Under the pieces are notes generated by a model. That model had not been told where the DNA came from and made no database searches. It saw only the letters and a list, made by a program, of their open reading frames with translations. From assembly GCA_002104945.1 (NCBI GenBank), contig MCFH01000036.1, forward strand, positions 262,001 through 326,000: 64,000 bases of DNA. Reading direction: 5' to 3'. Numbering within the stretch: position 1 is the stretch's first letter; every line of letters starts with the position of its first letter. Below are positions 11,812 to 25,200 of this stretch, one piece after another. Source of the DNA: Piromyces finnis. Taxonomy: Eukaryota; Neocallimastigomycota; Neocallimastigomycetes; Neocallimastigales; Neocallimastigaceae. Both the position numbers and the translations under genes were made by a program.

Positions 11812-14800
11812 ATGGGTTTCATATCAAAGGAAAACTTTGAAAAAATATATATAAAAATAAGACAAGATGCAATTGAAAATAATTCTTCTGTTTTAATATT
11901 TGTCTCACCTAGTGCTGACAGTATATGTGCAGCGAAGGTTCTTTTGGTAAAAATAGTTTAAGATTTTTATTTTTGTATATTTAAAAAATAGAAAATATAA
12001 AAGTAAATTAAACTAATTTTTTAATATATTTTTTTTTTATTTATATTATTGGTAAATTAAATTTCATTCATTATTTTAAATTAATTTTTTTTATTATTAT
12101 AAAGACACTTTTAAAAATTGATAATATTACACACCAAATTATACCCATATCGGGATGGTCGGATCTAAGTAAGGCAAATCAAACAAAAATTGAAACCAAT
12201 GAAGAAGTAAGTAATATTTTAACATTAAAAAAGTGAATAATATTATATGATATGAAATTTATTCTTATCAATATAAAAATTTTTCATTATTTATTTAAAC
12301 ATATAGTTAAGAACTGTAATAATGATTAATTGCGGGGGTCTCGTTGATTTAACAGAATTTCTTTCCTTAACCGATATATTAACAGTTTATATTATTGATA
12401 GTCATCGCCCATATAATTTATCAAATATATATAGTACAAATCAGGTAATGTCAAAATTCAACTTGATATTTTAAATTTATTCTTTCTTCTTATTATTAAA
12501 TTTTTTTTATCATATTTTTGTTTATAAATAAATAATTATATGTAACTTGAAATTTTATCACATATAGATTGTAATAGTAGATGATGGTGATATTGAAGAA
12601 GATATGGCAGATGTACAAAAAGCATTTGAAGAATTAGAAGTATGTATCAAATATCATATTTAATTATTATTAATTTGTAGTATATGAATTCTCAGATTCT
12701 CGAAAATAATTATATTAATTTTTTTTTTTAAATTTTAACTTACTTTATATATAATCTGATGATAGTATGGCTCTGATTCATCAGATAGTGAGGAATCTGA
12801 AGATTTTGAAGAAGAAGAAGAAGAAGAAGAGGATATAATTAATGTAGAGGATGATGATGAAGAAAATGTTGATACCACAAATTTAAATGGAAATAATAAT
12901 AACAGTAATAATGTAAATATTAATATTAAAAAAAAAAATAATATTTAAAAAAAGAAAATAGTTAAATCAACATATACTAATGAGTGTAATATATATAAAT
13001 TATTATACTTTTTTTTTTTTTTTAAAAAAAAACTCATATATATAAATATGATTATTAAAATGTAGAAGAGTTCTCGAAAACGTGCTTTAAATGAATCATT
13101 TGATGAATACCAATCAAGGCGAATGAAACGTATAAGAAAACGTCAACATAGACAAGAAAATAGAAGATTAATATCAGAATATTATAGTACTGGTTCATAT
13201 TTTGGTATGTCTGCCTCAGAAATGATTTATATATTAGCTTCTCAGTTAGCACGAACTGACATTAATATATTATGGTAAGCATATATATATATATTTAATT
13301 AAAAAACAAAACTTTAAGTATGTTAAAAGGTATATGAATTGATCATCTAATATTAAATATATTGATTATCCCATAATATTTAGGTTGGCTATTGTGGGGC
13401 TAACAGATCAATATTTAAATGGTAGAATTGGTCATGAGAAATATTTAATTCATGCTCAAAACTATCGCGAAGAGGTTCTCAAATTCTCAAATTCAGTTAT
13501 TAATAAGAGAAATTCAACAATTGGTAATGGTGATTCAGAAAATACCCTTTCACTCGATGATTCATTAAATATCGATGATATTTTTTCTTTTAATACTATG
13601 AATTCTGGAAGTTTAACTAATGGTCCTGTCATTGCAGCACACACTTCATCTTCCGATGAAATATTAAGAGTTGAAGATGACTATCGGCTCATGCTTTGGC
13701 GTCATTGGAGTCTCTTTGAAGCTATGTATCATTCAAGTTATGTTGCAACAAAGTTAGGTATATGGCGTCAAGAAGGCAAAAGAAAATTAAACGAACTATT
13801 ATTAAAAATGGGGTAAGTTAATTAAATTTAGTAATATTACTATTTTTTTTTTTTTTAAAAAAAAATAAATACTAAATACTCTATTTATTAAAGATTTCCA
13901 TTGAGTCAATGTCAAGAAAAATATACAGAAATGGAAATAGGATTAAAGAAAATATTGCCAGAAAAATTAGAAGATATGGCACCAATGTTTGGTTTAAATG
14001 AAATATCTTATCCAAGTTTTGTAAAACAACATGGTTATAAATGTACATTGAGTGCAAGTGATACTGTATATAGTTTAAATGCCCTCCTTAATCGTGGTTG
14101 GGATTTCGCTCAACGTATAGCAACCCAAGAAGTTGTACCGACACCTATATTATCGCACAACCCATCTAGAGTATCTGAGAGAGAAACTTTAGATCGTGGT
14201 GGTATGGTTGGTGAACCTTTAGGAAATATAATGGATATTGTTGATCCTGAAGCAATATATCATTCAGCCACCACAAATCCTTTACACCGAAGCAATACAT
14301 CTGATAATGATGATGAAGATGAAGAAAAAGATGAAGATTGGATGGAAGGATTTTATATGGCATATGATGCCTTAGAAAAGTATGTATTATTTAATTAATA
14401 ATACATTAAAGATAAATAAAATAGACCTTTTTTTTTTTTTTTACATTTCATTTAATATTAATTAATAATATAATTATGAAAGATGGAAGTATCATCTATA
14501 AATAAATTAAATAATGGTTTAATTGATTATTTATATTTTATTTAATATAATATATTATAGTATTGATCTTATGCTTTATGGAATAAAATCGGCCATTCAT
14601 TTACAAAGGGCTATTGTACATACCGGTTTAACAATCCTTGAACATAACCCATCAATGTTATTAAAAAATTTCAGATTTGTAGTGATAGGATCAGATTCTG
14701 TACGTAATGGTTTAAGTGGTAGTACATCTGGTTTAGGATTAGAAGATAATTATGGACTTTTTGGTAAAAGTGTTATGCATTTAGAACAACTGGCAACCTT

Positions 14801-15189
14801 TTTAGGTTCAGCATGGAGGGTAAATATAAATAATAGAATAATTTAATTTTTTAATTTATTATAACAAAAACAAAAAAAAAATAGTATCTTAATATATTAA
14901 TTTTCTTCCTTGTCTAAAATATATAACATGAAAAAATATTATCACAATACATAATAAATAGGAACATGGTAAAAGAAGATTAAAAAGTTCAAAAGCTTTA
15001 GTGACGGCTGCTCAAAATGATCGTCGTGATACCTATTTGGTAGTTGGTATTATTCCATCAAGTCTTGGTGCTGTATCTCATACCCAACGCAAGTAAGTTT
15101 AAAGAATTGTAGTATAAAATTCATTATATTTAAAATATTTTTTTTTTTTATATTATAACCATTTATAATAATAAATAATAATAAAAATG

Positions 15190-15222
<33 letters not shown>

Positions 15223-15390
15223 CTATATAGTACATTCGGTCTTGCTTTCCAAAATACAGCACAAAGAACCAATGCAAGAGTAAAACACGATAGTTTTGAT
15301 GCTAGTGTCATCGAAGTAAAGAAAGAAGATTTAAAGACATTTGTTGAAAATTTACAATCATCAGTAATATTAGATGATGATTACATATAA
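11812..15390 (+). CDS. CDC45: CDC45, replicative helicase (CMG) subunit
   Basis: CDC45 is the partner of MCM2-7 and GINS in the CMG helicase, needed for origin firing and fork movement in the nucleus. Eleven exons join in frame: 11812-11946, 12105-12206, 12307-12444, 12568-12639, 12766-12912, 13066-13274, 13384-13812, 13894-14379, 14561-14819, 14962-15092, 15231-15390, giving 755 residues. Family signatures are clear: FVSPSADSICAAK near residue 35, the DHH-related DSHRP at 110-114, AIVGLTDQY at about 270, RHWSLFEAMYHSSYVA, GFPLSQCQEKYTEM, and the C-terminal GLAFQNTAQRTNARVKHDSF followed by SVIEVKKEDLKTF. It is longer than the roughly 570-650 residues usual for the family because of an acidic run (exon 5), a Ser/Asn insert in exon 7 and an acidic insert in exon 8. 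The start is the only ATG before the conserved N-terminus. Identity is very safe; the exon 5 end (12912) is the least certain border. Confidence 0.97.
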
Positions 15391-16079
15391 AAATAAATTA
15401 AATTATTTATTTTTTTATTTATTATAAAAAAAAAAAATTAAAGGATATATTTTAGAAGAGTTTCGAATCAATAATATTTATCTATTTTTTACTTTTTTTT
15501 TTTAAGAAAAGAAAAAAAAAAATAATGATATATATATATATATATACTAGTCATCATACGAACTTTTAATATAATATATTAATTATTTCATTCTATTAAA
15601 GATATTATAAAAAATATAAATAAATTGAGTAAAAGTGAAGAAAAAAAAAATTTTTTTTTTCAAGATTTTAATTTATTTATTTATGTGTGTTTAGTTTGGA
15701 TTTATAGGATAATATAAAATATTTTGTGTTAAGAATAATAGATATAACTATATATAGTTAAGTTTAATCATTCCAAAAAAGAAATAAAAAATAAAAAACA
15801 TTAATATTAATAATTTTGTTTATATTTTATCACTAGTTGTATTTTATATATTTATATATAACAAATAATGAATATAAATATATTTGTGTATTTTTTCTTT
15901 TTTTTTTTTTTTTTATTATTATATTTTTTTTTTTAAAAAAACTGTATAATTAGTGAAAAAAAAAGAAAGGATTTTTTTTTTTTTATTTTTTAAATAAAAA
16001 TTTATATATATATTAATATTTAATAATATAATCATAAAAACTTTTTTTTTTATATGTTTTATATAATATTAATTAAATA
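15391..16079. other. Convergent spacer between CDC45 and the adaptor-like gene
   Basis: This 690-bp AT-rich spacer should hold both 3' untranslated regions and polyadenylation sites. It contains several A and T runs of 10-16 and a short TA repeat (about 15527-15546). I see no gene in it. Confidence 0.6.
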
Positions 16080-19000
16080 TTAATTAAATGCGGATGGGCG
16101 GTTTTGATTAGGATCAAATGGGGCTAAAGATTTGTTACCATTCCTACCTATTTGATTTAAAGATGAATTTTTATTATTATTATTATTTCTATTGGCACCA
16201 TATGAAGAAGAATCGTCTAATCGATAATTATTATGATATGGATTAAATAAAGAAATGCCATCCACCACATGTATCCATCCTTTAATTAACATTTTTGCTA
16301 CTTTATTTCTATTTTTATGAGATTCATCACTTAAATTACTATTAGAGCGTTTGAAATCAGATTTTGATGAAAATAATTCTTTATTTGCAGGATCTCTTAA
16401 TAATTGTTCTTTCCCAATATCCATTTCTTTATCCCAGAGAAGTTTAGATGTCATTACATTATTATTCGTAGTGGAAAGAGGTTGAGTATCATTCATCTCA
16501 GAATCATTCTTTATAATAATTTGTGTACTTAAATCTAAATCTGGTGCATATGAATTAATATCCATGGTGCTGGTGCTGGATTTTAAAATATTTAATGAAG
16601 AAGGTTCATGATGTTGATGTTGATTCGAATAAGAATCGGAAGTAGAGGTGTTTGTCCAGGATGAAACTGAAGCTGAAGAAAACGGAACTCCTGAAATGTT
16701 TGATGATGAAAGATTAGATGATGAAAAATTGGATGAGAATGGATTTCTTAAAAATATAGATTTAAATGTTCTTTTTTGATGCTTTGTAGAGTGAGGATTG
16801 TTTGTTTTTCTATTATATTGTGAATAGTCTTTCTCATTATTTAAAAACGATAACTCTGTCGTAGTCGTCGATTCCAAATTAGTATTATTTTTACCTAATG
16901 GTAAAGTAGGTTTATATTGTTTGCTATTGTTGTTATTATTTAGTAATGATGATTGGGAAACTGTTTTATTATTTATTTCAATAGTAGGTACTATTGTTGG
17001 TACAGATTTACTTTCGTTACTTGATATTTTTTTATCGTGATTATTATTTTGAGGGATACCAGATATTACACCATCAATATTTTTATTATTATCATTACTA
17101 TTACTATTACTATTACTATTACTATTACTATTACTATTATTATTATTATTATTATTGTTGTTGTTGTTATTGTTGCTGTTATTACTGCTACTACTACTAC
17201 TATTATTTTTTTTTTTACTATTATTATTTTTATTATTTATCACATTAACATTACTGTTTTCATTATTAGTAATATTACTATTTTCATTATTTTGCGATGC
17301 TATTGTTTGAATATCACTGAAATCACGAGAGGTAAGATATTCCCTGGAATCACCATTCATTTTAATGGAAGATGATGATAATGAATTGAAAGAATTATTT
17401 CTAGGAACAACCAAGTAAGAAGAAGATGGTGAATTATAGGATATTGAATTTTCAGATGTTTGAATTATATCATTTAATTTATCCATTTTTATCTTTTTAA
17501 CCATTTTCTTTTCGTGTTTATTCATTTTCATTTTTTTAACTGGTGGTCTGGGTTTAAACATTTTTTTGATATCATGTTGAAACATATCTAATGATTCATC
17601 ATTTTCAAAATCACTTGAATCTAATAATGAGAAAAAAAAAATTTTTTTTTTTTTAAATTTAAGCATTACATGTATAACAAAAATATAATTAATGATAAAA
17701 AAAATAAAGAAATAAAATATCATTTATTTTTTATCATTAATTATGATAAAAAAAGGATATTATATAAAAAAAGTGGGATATGTTTACCTTTATCAGATGA
17801 ATCATCAGAATTCTTTAATATTTTATTATTACTATACATTGGATTTCCATAAGAATATATAAATTGATTATTTGGTATAACATTAAACGCTATTAAATAG
17901 ATAAGTTTTTATTATAATATAATAATAGTAATTAATTAATAAATAAATATGCATAAATATAAAACTTATAATTATTTTATGTTTTCTCTTTATATTATCA
18001 TTAAACTATTTAAAATATTCATTTTTATATACATTTTCTACGTAGTTTTTCATTCATATAGCTATACTTTTTAGTTTCGTTAGTTGGAATATTATTTGTA
18101 CTGGCTCTTCTTTTTCTTTTAATATTTTTATTAATGCTATTATCGATAAAAATAGTTTGTTTGGTAATAATACCATCTCCATTAATACTAATTCTTTTTT
18201 TAGTATTAGGCTTATTATCCGAAAGAACTATTTTATTTCCATTTAAGTTTAATCCTTTTTTTGTATTTGCCATCTTTTTTAAATTATTTTCATCATTAAT
18301 AGTAATTTTCTTTTTAGAATCGACATTATTATTTTTTACAATTAATTGATTAATATTATTGTTATTACTATTGTTGTCATTGTTGTTGTTACTATTCAAA
18401 TAATTAGGATTATTAACAGCATTACTTAATATCTGATGAAATATATTTGGACTATATAATACTAATTGTGAATTTTGATAACTACTTTCACTTTCGTTAA
18501 TTTTCTTTTTATTATCTTTTGTATTTTTATTTGAAAAAATAATATCCCTATTGCCACTATCTTCATCCATAGAATCATTTGTATTTAATAAACTGTTACT
18601 ATTTTCATTATCATTACTACTACTATCATCATCATCATCATCATCATCGTCATCATCATCATAGTCATCATCATTTTCACTATTATCATCGTTATTGTCA
18701 TCATTATCATCACTAAGATCATTTTCATGTTGATTATTACTTTCTTCTTCATCTGTTAATTCAACAATACGATCATTATCTTCAATAATATTTTCATTTC
18801 TTAGTAACTTATTATTCACTGGATTGAAGGCACAAAAGAAGAGTTGATTTTCTAATCGACTAATGTAATCTCTTTGATATTCCATGTATTCATGTAATTC
18901 TTGAATACGATTTTCTTGTTCATTATTAACTTGTTCAATAATTTTATTTTGTTCTTGTAACTTTTTAAGCTCATCAATTTCACCTAGATTAGTATATTTT

Positions 19001-20810
19001 TTGTTGATTATCATTATTAATATATAATAATAAATAAAAAAAAAAGATTTTAAAATTAATATAATTAAATATTTAATTTATAGATTATTATTATTATTAT
19101 TATTAATATTAAAATACCTTGTGATTTAATATATTCTATATTAAGTTTTTCATATTTTTTTTCACACTTTTCTTTACTCTTATTGACTTCTTCAATTTTG
19201 TGTTGCATATCATACAATTCATTGTAGAGAGAGTCAATAAGTTTTTGTTCTTGCTTTATTTCATTGTTTTTATTATTATTATTATTACTAAATTCCTTAA
19301 TAAGACTTTGATTATCCTTAAATAATTTATTATTAAGCTCAGTCATGGTGTTTAGTTTATCTTCCATCTCATTTAATTTTTTCTCCGATTCTACTATACC
19401 TCTATTATATTTACTTTTGGTATTTTTTACTACTTCTTCCAAATCATTTACTTGACGTCTTAGATCTAGATTACTATTTTCTAATTGGGTATTAATATCC
19501 ATAAGTTGTTTAATAACTCTGTTATAATTTTCTTCATGATATTCTATTTTAAATATGAAAATAATGTAAAAAAAAAAAAAAGTAAAAAAAAATAAGTGAA
19601 TAAACAAATATATAAATAATTTTTTAATAAATTGATTTATATATAAAAAATAATATAATTAAATAAAACCTTACCAACTACACTATTATATGTATTTTCA
19701 TCAAGACCTCCATTTTCTGGAATTAAATTGACATGTTTTTTTTCTTGACGCCCAACACCAGAGTAAATACGAGCATTACTAGTATGATGATTATTTTGAA
19801 TTAATGATGAAGATGAATCTAATTCACTAAAGCTTCCAAAAGAACTACCATCCATATCTGTATTGAATTAATATATATATATTAATAAATTGAAAAGTAT
19901 CAATTAATATAAATTTAAACCATTTCATTTCTATATATTTCTAAATTAAGGAAAAATCTAATTGCCTCTTTTATTCATTAATTTGTAATTTAATGTTTTC
20001 AAATTCGCGTTTGCTTCTAAAAGACATTGTCCAATAACTGCAGCTAATGTTAAGTCTTTTTTTTTTTTTTTTAATTAAATTTTATTTATTCATTTTGATA
20101 TATAAATATATAAATAAAAAGAAGATTTTTAATTATTTTGGTATAAAAATTGTTTAGATAATATATACATAATAATAATTTTCTTAAATCAAATGTAATA
20201 AATATATATAATTACCTTTCTTTTTCTTATCCAATGATTTAATAGCTTTTTTTAATTTTATTCTTAAGTCTTTAATGTCATCATTTCTATCAATTTCACT
20301 AAGGTGCGAATTATAAGCAAAAGATTCATCCTCTGAAAAATGACTTCCATTATCCATTGAACTTTTACTAATACTATAAGATTCCATAGGTCTTATAGAT
20401 GAGCAAGAAATACTTAATCCAGAACGAGATGGAATATCATCATCATAGGATAATTTAGAAATATCATGAACATTTATATTAATAGAACTATTACTACCAT
20501 TAGCGAGTGGTAAATCAACAATACTACTTGAATTATTACTTTTATTTGAATCATTTCTAACTAAGTTTTGATCAATGTAGCTTCGATCTAACGATGTATG
20601 ATGATGTTGATTATTTAAGTTATTACTATCATCATCATCATTATCATTTGTTGAAAATGCTAAAGACAAATCTTTTAAAAGAGGTTCATGTACATTATTT
20701 GGTTCTTTATAAATAGTTTTTCCTTTATTTATATTTTTTGATGAAATTTGTTGTTGCTTATATATATTTTCCTCAGTATTTGTGTTATATTTTGGAGCAG
20801 CACATATCAT
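16080..20810 (-). CDS. Asn-rich coiled-coil protein with CC1-box-like motif; candidate dynein-dynactin adaptor
   Basis: Seven exons on the minus strand join in frame, every intron in phase 1: 20810-20216, 20043-19966, 19857-19675, 19543-19118, 18983-18033, 17889-17788, 17620-16080; 1291 residues. Residues 1-180 are disordered. Exon 2 encodes AAVIGQCLLEANANL (199-213), matching the AAxxG CC1-box of TRAK/HAP1, BICD and Spindly proteins, with the same downstream N/L spacing as TRAK (AAxIGQxLLxxN). Residues 286 to about 480 are coiled coil and contain DSLYNEL (389-395), matching the LFxEL-like Spindly motif that binds dynactin's pointed end. The C-terminal 800 residues are low-complexity: Asp run, Asn/Ser runs and a basic patch (KRKRRAS), possibly a nuclear signal. 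The intron after exon 2 (19965-19858) starts GC, not GT; without splicing, a TAG follows at once. The exon chain is well supported by phase; the adaptor role is inference from two short motifs. It could also be an unrelated spindle or septum coiled-coil protein. Confidence 0.75.
17080..17225 (-). repeat. Asn and Ser-Asn codon repeat inside the coding exon
   Basis: A trinucleotide tract encodes a run of about 13 Asn, then alternating Ser-Asn pairs (about seven), preceded by a Ser run. It lies in the low-complexity C-terminal half of the adaptor-like protein. Such tracts change length easily and give spurious open frames on the plus strand. Confidence 0.85.
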
Positions 20811-22270
20811 TTTTATTAAAGATATAAAATTAAAAAATGTATTTAAAGCTGTTTTTTTTTATATAGAATAAATACTTTTATGTATTATTTGAATTTGGTA
20901 TTGTTTTAATCAATTTTTTATTAATATTTTATTTTATATTTTTATTCCTTTTTTTTTTTTCTTTTGGTTTTTTTCTTTTTATGATATATATATATATATA
21001 TATTTAATACTTATTATTACACTTTGAGGAGTTTATTAAGAAATATTAATATTATATGATTTTTTTAGTGAATTTCCCCTTTTAATTATAAAAATTTGGT
21101 TCCATTTCAATTATAAAAGATTTTATATGCTATTGCAATAATCTTTAAATTGATTTTGAAATACTTTTTTTTTTTTTTTTTTTTTTTTTATTTTCTCTCA
21201 ATTATTCAATGGAAAAGCTTAAAACACATGTTCATTAAAGGAAAAAAAAAATAAAAAAAAAAAGAATAATATATAATATAAATATTATATAATATATATT
21301 AACTTGTATTTATTTTTTTTCTTTTAATAAAATAACGAGAATGTTTTCTGTTGTTAATTTATAGTACTTTTTATTAGTACTATTTTGCCTTTATAACAAT
21401 AATATTTTTTTCTTTTTTAACTTTATTTTTTTTTGTTTTATTAAAAGTGAATTTATTTTTCTGATTTTTTTTTAAATTTTTAATTTAAATTTATATTAAT
21501 ATAAATTAATTTATGAACTTATTTAAAATAAGTTTAATTTTAATTATAATAAAAATCTTTTTAAGTGAATGGTTGATGAGAAAACTTTACTTTTTTACAA
21601 CATGAAAACATTACATTTTAAATAAATAGATAATATATAAGAAACTATAAAATAAAATTGAACCTATCTTTAACATCATTTTTAAGCCATTCCTTTTTAT
21701 TCTTTATATAATTTATTACATTTTATTATTACTATTTTATTTTTAATAAATATTTACCTTTTTATTGAATTTAAATGTACATATGTAACTATCATAAAAG
21801 AAGAAAAAGATTGTTAATACAAGCATAATCTATTTTATAATTATTTTACTATATCTTTTTGAAATTTATCTTGAATATTTAATTACTTAATACCAAAAAA
21901 AAAAAAGCATATTCTGATTTTTAAAATTTAAATTATATCATGTTTTTTTTTTTTATTATATTTTTATTATATTATAATTATATAAAACTTTACAATAATA
22001 TAAAACTTTAAAATATACAGTTAATAGATGATTAAGAATGTAAAAATACTAAATATATTTCAGATAAAATAATAATTTTTTTAAATGAATAACAAAAAAT
22101 GACAATAAACATAAAGAAAGTATATAATACTATAATAAAAGAAATTATTTATGTTTAAACTATTTTTACGATTAAAAAAATAGAAATAAGAATTTATTTT
22201 AATACTAAAGGAAATAATAAAAATGATTTTTTAAAACATATTTTTATGATATGGTATATTAATTTTTAAA
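20811..22270. other. Spacer upstream of the adaptor-like gene and downstream of the long coiled-coil gene
   Basis: This 1.46-kb AT-rich spacer between two genes on the same strand should hold the adaptor-like gene's promoter (near 20811-21400) and the 3' region of the coiled-coil gene that ends at 22271. It contains a 25-T run (21165-21189) and a TATATA tract (about 20985-21002). No exon was seen. Confidence 0.6.
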
Positions 22271-25200
22271 TTAATTTTTATAATCGTAATTTTTTTCAAA
22301 AATTTCAAGCTTATATTGAACGGTCTTTTGAATAAGATCTTCAATTTGTTTTTCATAATTATCTTCTTCCTTTTTAATATGTGATATTTTTTCAAATATT
22401 TCATCATTTAATATGAAAGAAGTAGGAAGGTGTTTTGGATTACTACTTTCATCACTTTCTATGTCATTATCACTATCCATTGATAACTCATTTGTTTTAT
22501 ATAAAACAACTTTATCTTCACCATCCTCTAAATCCGAATTATCAAAGTTATTTGCTTTTGAATCTGAAGCGTTTAACGTTGTTGATGAAGTTGTTGAATC
22601 TTTACTATTAAATGGATAGTTTTCACTATTTGATGGATTGAAGCTGATATTAGAAAGGGGAAGTGAATAGCGTTTTCTTTTTTCCATATTTGCTAAGATA
22701 CTACCATTGAAATTATCATTAAAGATATTTTGTTTATACCACTTCTTTTCTAAGGTTTGACATTTATTTTTTAATTTATTATTTTCTTCTTCTAATTCTT
22801 TAATCTTTCCATTAGCCTCTCTAAGACGAGAGTATAATTCCTCAATAATATTTTGATTTTCGGTGATTTGTTTGATAGAACAATCCAACATTTTTTGGAA
22901 TGTAACAAATAGATTATATTGAGATTTTAACTTTTCTTCAATGTTCCAACGATTTTTAATTTCATAATAAAGTCTACGTTTAAGAAGAGCAACATCCTCA
23001 CTAGATTCAATTTCACTTTCTTTTAATTCATCATTGTCACTTTCTCCCATTAAATCATTATCCTCATTATCGTCATTTTCCATAAATTCTTTTACTAAAT
23101 TCTTTTCTTGACTTTTACTATTGTTATTATTAGAAGATAAGGAGGTATTTTGCTTTGAATCATTTTCAGGAATGAAATTTTGGTAATTATCCTTTAAATA
23201 ATTGAGGAATAATTTAAGAGTAGAGAGACTTTCTCTTAAAGAATCAATAATCATCATATATTCTTCCGCTACTCTTTTTTTAACAACTAAAAGATGTGAA
23301 TCGTTTGTATTAGTAAGTCTTGGACTACTTCTTTCTTTTAAACTATTGCTCTTTATAATGTTAGAGAAATTAGAAGAAAAGATATTGTTTTTGAAAACAG
23401 ATGGGAATGAACTTTTATTAGTAGATTCTGATTCTTCATCTAATTTTTCTTTTTCCTTTTCTACTGGTGAAGGCATAGCCATGTCAGCAACATCTACTGG
23501 AAGATTTAAATATTTATCAACAGTGATATGTTGAACTTCATTGTCTGGGGTAGTGTAGTCTAATTCTTTAATGAAATTCTTTTCACAAAATTCTTTCATA
23601 TTATTACAAATGGTTTGATGAAGATCACTTAATTCTTTATACTTTCCTTCAAAAATTAAAGTAATGTCTTTAACTTTTTTCTTTAAAGTCAAATATTGCT
23701 TTTTATTAAACTTTGGCTTTTCATCTAACGCAGAAAGATTTTCATGAATGTCTTCTTCCCTTTTCTCATTTTTATTTAATTTAGATTGAGAGTCATCATT
23801 TTCAATGATTTGATTAGTTTCTTTTGATTCTTTCTTTTCATCTGGAATTAAATTTAATTCTCTATTAGTTGAATCTGATGGAATTGTAGTATTTCCATCT
23901 TTTGATAAATTATTTATATCATTTTGTTCACTATTTTTTATAGATGAAAAAAGTTCATCTAAAGTTGTATCAATATTGAACTTTTTAAAGACTTCTTCCA
24001 TATCATTCTTAGTTTTCTTCAAATCTTCACAAACTTTTCTTTCTTCATCTAATTCCTTTAATAAATTCTCTTCCTTTTCACGATAATTTCTTATTTGTTG
24101 ATTAGCATTTTCAATTTCTTTTTGAACTTCATTTAATGTTTGCTTTATCATTTTTTGATCTGAAGCGCCTTGCTTTTTTAATTGTATGTTTTCTTCTTTT
24201 AATTTATTTATATTATTTAAATGGTCTTCATTCATTGCTTCTAATTCCTTACATCTACTATTATATTTTTGCATTGTTTCTATATAAAAGTCTAGTTCCT
24301 TTATAAGATCGTCTTTTTCTTTCATTATATTGTTATATTTATTATTTGTATCGCGGAATTCTTGAAGTTCATTAAAGCTCTTTTCTTGGGCTTTGTTGAG
24401 CTTATCAATAGTTTCTTTTGATTGATTGAAATCATTCATTAAACTTTGATATTCTTTATCTTTTTGAGATAATTGATCATGTAAAGCATCTACTGTATCC
24501 TTAACTTCTTTGTCCTTTTGTGTCATAGAATCTTTCAACAGTTGAAGAGAATTTTTAATTTGGGAATATTCATTATCCTTTTTAGACATAGTATTTTGTA
24601 AATTTTGAAGAGAACTTTTAATATGCTCATTTTCATTTTCCTTTTCTTTAACAGAATCTTGAATTTGTCGTAGGGAGTTTCTCATTTGACAATTTTCAAT
24701 TTCCTTTTGAGAAACAGAGTTTTGAAGTTGTTCAATTGAGTTTCTCATTTGACTATTTTCAATTTCTTTTTGAGAAACAGAGTTTTGAAGTTGTTCAATT
24801 GAGTTTTTCATTTGACTATTTTCAATTTCCTTTTGAGAAACAGAATTTTGAAGTTGTTCAATTGAGTTTTTCATTTGACTATTTTCAATTTCTTTTTGAG
24901 AAACAGAGTTTTGAAGTTGTTCAATTGAGCTTTTCATTTGAGCTTTTTCATTTTCCTTTTCAGTTACAGAATTTTGAAGTTGTTCAATAGAATTCTTCAT
25001 ATGAACACTTTCATTTTCTTTATCAGAAATTGAACGTTGAAGTTGTTGAATAGTATTTTTCATTTGGTCATTTTCATTTTCCTTATCAGAAAAATTGATT
25101 TTTAATTCTTGTAATAAATGAAGAATAACATTATATTCTTCTTCTTTTTTACTCAATATATTTTTCATATCAGTCACCTTATTTTGAAGAATATCTCTTT

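Noticed and set aside
16994-17375. Plus-strand open frames of Tyr, Ile and Thr runs
   Set aside because: They are the antisense of the Asn/Ser codon repeat in the adaptor-like gene.
19637-19855. Separate short gene starting MDGSSFGSFSELDSS
   Set aside because: Both sides have splice borders in the same phase as neighbouring exons; it is exon 3 of the adaptor-like gene rather than its own gene.
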